Of a stretch of 64,000 bases of DNA, positions 61,422 to 64,000 are shown one piece after another. The notes under the pieces are model-generated. The model ran no database searches, had not been told where the DNA came from, and was given only the letters and a program-made list of their open reading frames with translations. Origin of the DNA: Alistipes sp. (GTDB lineage Bacteria > Bacteroidota > Bacteroidia > Bacteroidales > Rikenellaceae); assembly GCF_020026455.1 (NCBI RefSeq), contig NZ_JAHHQJ010000010.1, positions 34,605-98,604 on the forward strand, written 5' to 3'. A program made the position numbers and the translations under genes. Within the stretch, counting starts at the first letter, position 1; every line of letters begins with the position of its first letter.

Positions 61422-61622
61422 CGGCATCCTGCCGCCCGGAGGGGGCGCGTGTCGCGGGGAAGGTTCCCGGGATGTTCAATCAGCCGTTTCCAGCCGCGAG
61501 AAAGCGCCCTTCGGGGCGGCTTGGGAAGCCTCGGTTGGATGCTGCGCCCGGAACATGCCCTCCGCTGGGCGCTCTGCCCGCGAGTGTTCCGGCGCTTGGG
61601 GGTCCGGTGACCCCGTGCCGTT
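61422..61622. other. Region between gadB and its terminator
   Basis: About 200 bases of GC-rich sequence with no convincing gene; it would be transcribed as a long gadB 3' untranslated region. Confidence 0.5.
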
Positions 61623-63038
61623 TCAATGCGTATAGACCTTGCCTTTCTGGTGCTCCTCGTTCTCGAACTTGATGCGCGAGGAGGTGGGGTAGCGGAGCTT
61701 CTCGAACTCGGCCACGGCATTGCGGATGTCTCCCAGAAGCATGTCGGCCATGTCGCGCGACATGCCCTGACGGACCACGACGCGCATGACGATCATCCGG
61801 TCGATGTTCTTGGGCATGGTGTATGCCGGGACCATCCATCCGCTCTGCTGCAAGGCAGCCTGCAGGTCGAAGAGCGTCCATTTGGCCTTCTTCTCGTATT
61901 CGGGATCCATCATCCAGATGAACAGCGGGTTGACGACCTCCTTGGCGTAGTTTCTGAAGCACGGCATCTTGCCGATCTGCTCGTGGCAGTACCTGGCTAT
62001 GTCCATCGAATTCTGCTGCACCTCCTTGTATCCCTCGAATCCCAGCCGGATGAAGTTGTAGTACTGGCCGAGAATCTGCGCCGCCGGGCGTGAGAAGTTC
62101 AGGCCCACCTGCGTGATGCTCGCGCCGAGGTAGTTGACCGAGAACGACATTTCGTCGGGCAGATACTTCTTGTCCTTCCATACGACCCATCCCAGTCCGG
62201 GGTATACCAGTCCGTACTTGTGGCCCGACGTGGAGATCGACAGCACCCATTTGAGCCGGAAGTCCCACTTCTTCTCGGGGCGGAGGAACGGCAGGATGAA
62301 ACCGCCGGAGGCCGCATCGACGTGGATCGGGATTTCGTAGCCAGTCCGGGCATTGTAGGCGTCGAGCGCCTTGTCGAGACCCTCGATGTCGTCGTCGAGA
62401 CCGGTCCACGTCACACCGGCGATGGGCACGATGCAGATGGTGTTCTCGTCGCAGGCCTTCAGCGCCTCGTCGATGTCGAGCGTCGGGTGGTCGAGCGTCA
62501 GGGGCACGGTGCGCATCTCGATCTGCCACAACTGGCAGAATTTCTCCCACACGACCTGAAATCCGGAGCTCATCACCAGATTCGGTTTGTCAAAGGGTTT
62601 GCCTGCGGCCTTGCGGCGCGCACGCCAGCGCAGCCATGCGGCCACACCGCCCAGCATGCACGCTTCGGACGATCCGATGCCCAGTGCTCCAGTTTTCCAT
62701 TCGGCCTTTTCGGGCGAGTTCCACATGTTGGCCACGATATTGAGGCAGCGGCCGCACATCACCGCGACGCGCGGATACTCCGTCTCGTCGATGTAGTTGA
62801 TGTTGATGGCTTCGTTCATCAGCCGTGTGGCGTAGTCGTCCATATAGGTGGTCACGAATGTCGCCAGATTGAGCCGTGGCTGGGTCTGGGGATAGGTCTC
62901 GTCCTTGACCATCTGATAGGCGATTTCGGGTGCGGTTTTGTGCTTGGGGATGAATTCCGTGGGAGCGGGCGAACGCATCTCTTTCGAGCCGAAAATATCG
63001 GTCAGGGTGTCTTCGGCAGTGTGTTTTTGTTGATCCAT
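61623..63038 (-). CDS. gadB: Glutamate decarboxylase
   Basis: A 471-residue PLP enzyme that converts glutamate to GABA and CO2, consuming a proton. The PLP lysine is Lys274 in S-T-S-G-H-K-Y-G, preceded by the cofactor-binding H-V-D-A-A-S-G-G-F near 239-247. I-G-S-S-E-A at 121-126 is also conserved. The protein ends in a histidine (V-Y-T-H); in E. coli GadB a C-terminal His closes the active site at neutral pH, so a similar pH switch is possible here. The antiporter gadC and glutaminase glsA lie at 45.6-48.3 kb. Monocistronic. Confidence 0.95.
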   Translation of the reverse strand: MDQQKHTAEDTLTDIFGSKEMRSPAPTEFIPKHKTAPEIAYQMVKDETYPQTQPRLNLATFVTTYMDDYATRLMNEAININYIDETEYPRVAVMCGRCLNIVANMWNSPEKAEWKTGALGIGSSEACMLGGVAAWLRWRARRKAAGKPFDKPNLVMSSGFQVVWEKFCQLWQIEMRTVPLTLDHPTLDIDEALKACDENTICIVPIAGVTWTGLDDDIEGLDKALDAYNARTGYEIPIHVDAASGGFILPFLRPEKKWDFRLKWVLSISTSGHKYGLVYPGLGWVVWKDKKYLPDEMSFSVNYLGASITQVGLNFSRPAAQILGQYYNFIRLGFEGYKEVQQNSMDIARYCHEQIGKMPCFRNYAKEVVNPLFIWMMDPEYEKKAKWTLFDLQAALQQSGWMVPAYTMPKNIDRMIVMRVVVRQGMSRDMADMLLGDIRNAVAEFEKLRYPTSSRIKFENEEHQKGKVYTH

Positions 63039-63102
63039 GGTGTAAAAATATTTATTTGGTTTACATCGGACCGATCTTGCACGAACTATGCCATAAATTT
63101 GC

Positions 63103-63110
63103 TACCTTTA
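63103..63110 (+). promoter_or_regulatory. Candidate -7 element of the sirtuin gene
   Basis: TACCTTTA, one base from TAnnTTTG, lies 22 bases before the ATG in the 94-base divergent gap with gadB. Confidence 0.45.
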
Positions 63111-63132
63111 CGGGACGAAACCACATCATCCA

Positions 63133-63864
63133 ATGAAAAAGCTTGTTGTCTTCACCGGAGCCGGAGTCAGCGCCGACAGCGGTTTGGCGACGTTCCGCGG
63201 CTCCGACGGAACGTGGGGGAATTACCGGATCGAGGAGGTCTGCACCCCCGAAGCGCTTGAGTTCAACCGTCAGGGCGTCATTCGTTTCTACAACGAGCGG
63301 CGTGCCGAGATGCTCCGTGCCGAGCCGAATGCCGCCCACCTGGCCATTGCCGGTCTGGAGCGCGCGTTCGACGTTCAGGTCATCACCCAGAATGTCGACA
63401 ATCTGCACGAAAGGGCGGGTTCGACACATATCCTCCACCTGCACGGGGAGCTTGTCAAACTTCGTTCTACGGCCGATTCGTCGCTCATTCTGCCGTTCGA
63501 TGGCGTCGAGCAGGGTCTCGACGACCGGGCTCCGGACGGGTCGCTGCTGCGTCCGCATATCGTCTTCTTCGGCGAGGCGGTTCCCGAATTCGAGCGTGCG
63601 GCGGAACTTGCCGCCGGAGCCGACATCCTGGTGGTGGTCGGGACTTCGCTGGCGGTCTATCCTGCGGCATCGCTGGTGCGTTGCGTGCGTCCCGACATCC
63701 CGGTTTACGTGGTTGACCCGGGAGCCCCGGCGATCCACGGCGTGCGCAATCCACTGGAGGTGATCCGCAAACGTGCCGCCGAGGGAGTCCCCGAACTGGC
63801 CGACCGCCTGCTCAAGACCTGTGGGCTGCTCCGCCCCGAGTCACTTCTGGACGGAGAGGCATAA
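63133..63864 (+). CDS. cobB: NAD-dependent protein deacylase (sirtuin)
   Basis: A 243-residue Sir2 enzyme: G-A-G-V-S-A-D-S-G at 9-17, Q-N-V-D-N-L-H at 86-92, the catalytic His104 in H-L-H-G, and V-V-G-T-S-L-A-V-Y-P near 176. Tyr53 and Arg56 (Y-N-E-R) match the Y-x-x-R pair that in SIRT5/CobB recognises succinyl and malonyl groups. The zinc-binding cysteines of most sirtuins are absent; the region after H-L-H-G-E-L is Cys-free. It probably removes acyl groups from lysines. Divergent from gadB. Confidence 0.92.
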   Translation: MKKLVVFTGAGVSADSGLATFRGSDGTWGNYRIEEVCTPEALEFNRQGVIRFYNERRAEMLRAEPNAAHLAIAGLERAFDVQVITQNVDNLHERAGSTHILHLHGELVKLRSTADSSLILPFDGVEQGLDDRAPDGSLLRPHIVFFGEAVPEFERAAELAAGADILVVVGTSLAVYPAASLVRCVRPDIPVYVVDPGAPAIHGVRNPLEVIRKRAAEGVPELADRLLKTCGLLRPESLLDGEA

Positions 63865-64000
63865 TCTGCTTTTCCGTCTGTTCGCCGGTTTCCGTCCGCC
63901 GATTTTCGTCTGTCGGCTTTTGTCTGCTGGCTTTTTGGCGGTTGGTTTTTATCTGTTGTTTTTTGTTCGTCAGCTTTTGTCTGCTGGCTTTTGGGCGGAC
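63865..64000. repeat. T/G-rich degenerate repeats at the window edge
   Basis: Short units such as TTTTGTCTGCTGGC recur; a 20-base stretch starting at 63916 is repeated at 63973. The tract is cut by the window end, so its extent is unknown. No gene is supported. Confidence 0.65.

Overview
The window looks like chromosomal DNA from a GC-rich member of the Bacteroidota, most like Alistipes/Rikenellaceae. This is an inference. The supporting signs are the near-universal promoter element TAnnTTTG in front of genes, the lack of obvious Shine-Dalgarno sites, several families largely confined to Bacteroidales (DUF4861, DUF4919, DUF5036, DUF5106, BACON-clostripain, the rSAM/lipoprotein pair), reverse rubrerythrin, and a gut-type metabolism of uronates, glutamate/GABA and possibly steroids. 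No rRNA, CRISPR array, IS element, integrase or phage region was seen. About 52 protein genes and two tRNA-Pro genes are supported.

Layout. 0.1-2.8 kb: TPM-domain protein, LemA and a DMT permease. 2.9-5.2 kb (-): outer-membrane beta-barrel receptor. 5.7-12.5 kb: plsC, topoisomerase IV parE-parC, aroK and murI in one direction. 12.7-17.8 kb: ftsK, a LolA-like gene, a protein resembling a degenerate retropepsin-fold protease, an orphan copy of the last 34 codons of ftsK, and a second LolA-like gene, which looks like the scar of a segmental duplication or recombination. 18-22.2 kb: gyrA behind a long hairpin-rich leader, then a TPR protein. 22.3-23.0 kb: a 640-bp degenerate repeat tract. 23-30.3 kb: hexuronate catabolism (two KdgK-like kinases, DUF4861 lipoprotein, uxaC, eda, exuT). 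30.6-39 kb: MATE pump, an RluB-type pseudouridine synthase with a repetitive basic/acidic N-terminus, a secreted clostripain-like lipoprotein with a DUF4919 partner, dapA and ligA. 39-45.4 kb: small acidic protein, EF-hand/LRR lipoprotein, purA, and an etfB-etfA-acyl-CoA dehydrogenase operon. 45.6-48.3 kb: glsA and gadC, which with gadB at 61.6-63.0 kb make a glutamine/glutamate acid-resistance and GABA-export set. 48.4-56.4 kb: thioredoxin-like lipoprotein, reverse rubrerythrin, small envelope proteins, SLOG protein, PPi-type phosphofructokinase, cold-shock protein, and the small lipoprotein plus radical SAM/SPASM enzyme. 56.9-57.1 kb: tRNA-Pro(CGG) and tRNA-Pro(TGG). 57.2-61.1 kb (-): steroid 5-alpha-reductase-family membrane protein, Old Yellow Enzyme-family reductase, SDR dehydrogenase and HAD phosphatase. 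63.1 kb: sirtuin.

The two most notable systems are the 57.2-61.1 kb reductase/dehydrogenase cluster, whose family combination matches 5-alpha-reductase/5-beta-reductase/HSDH steroid and bile-acid transformation sets reported in gut Bacteroidales, and the rSAM/lipoprotein pair at 55.0-56.4 kb, whose modification chemistry is to my knowledge unknown. The clearest genome-evolution signal is the ftsK tail duplicated between two LolA paralogues. A recurrent oddity is that several 3' intergenic regions are filled with degenerate tandem repeats, each with its own unit.
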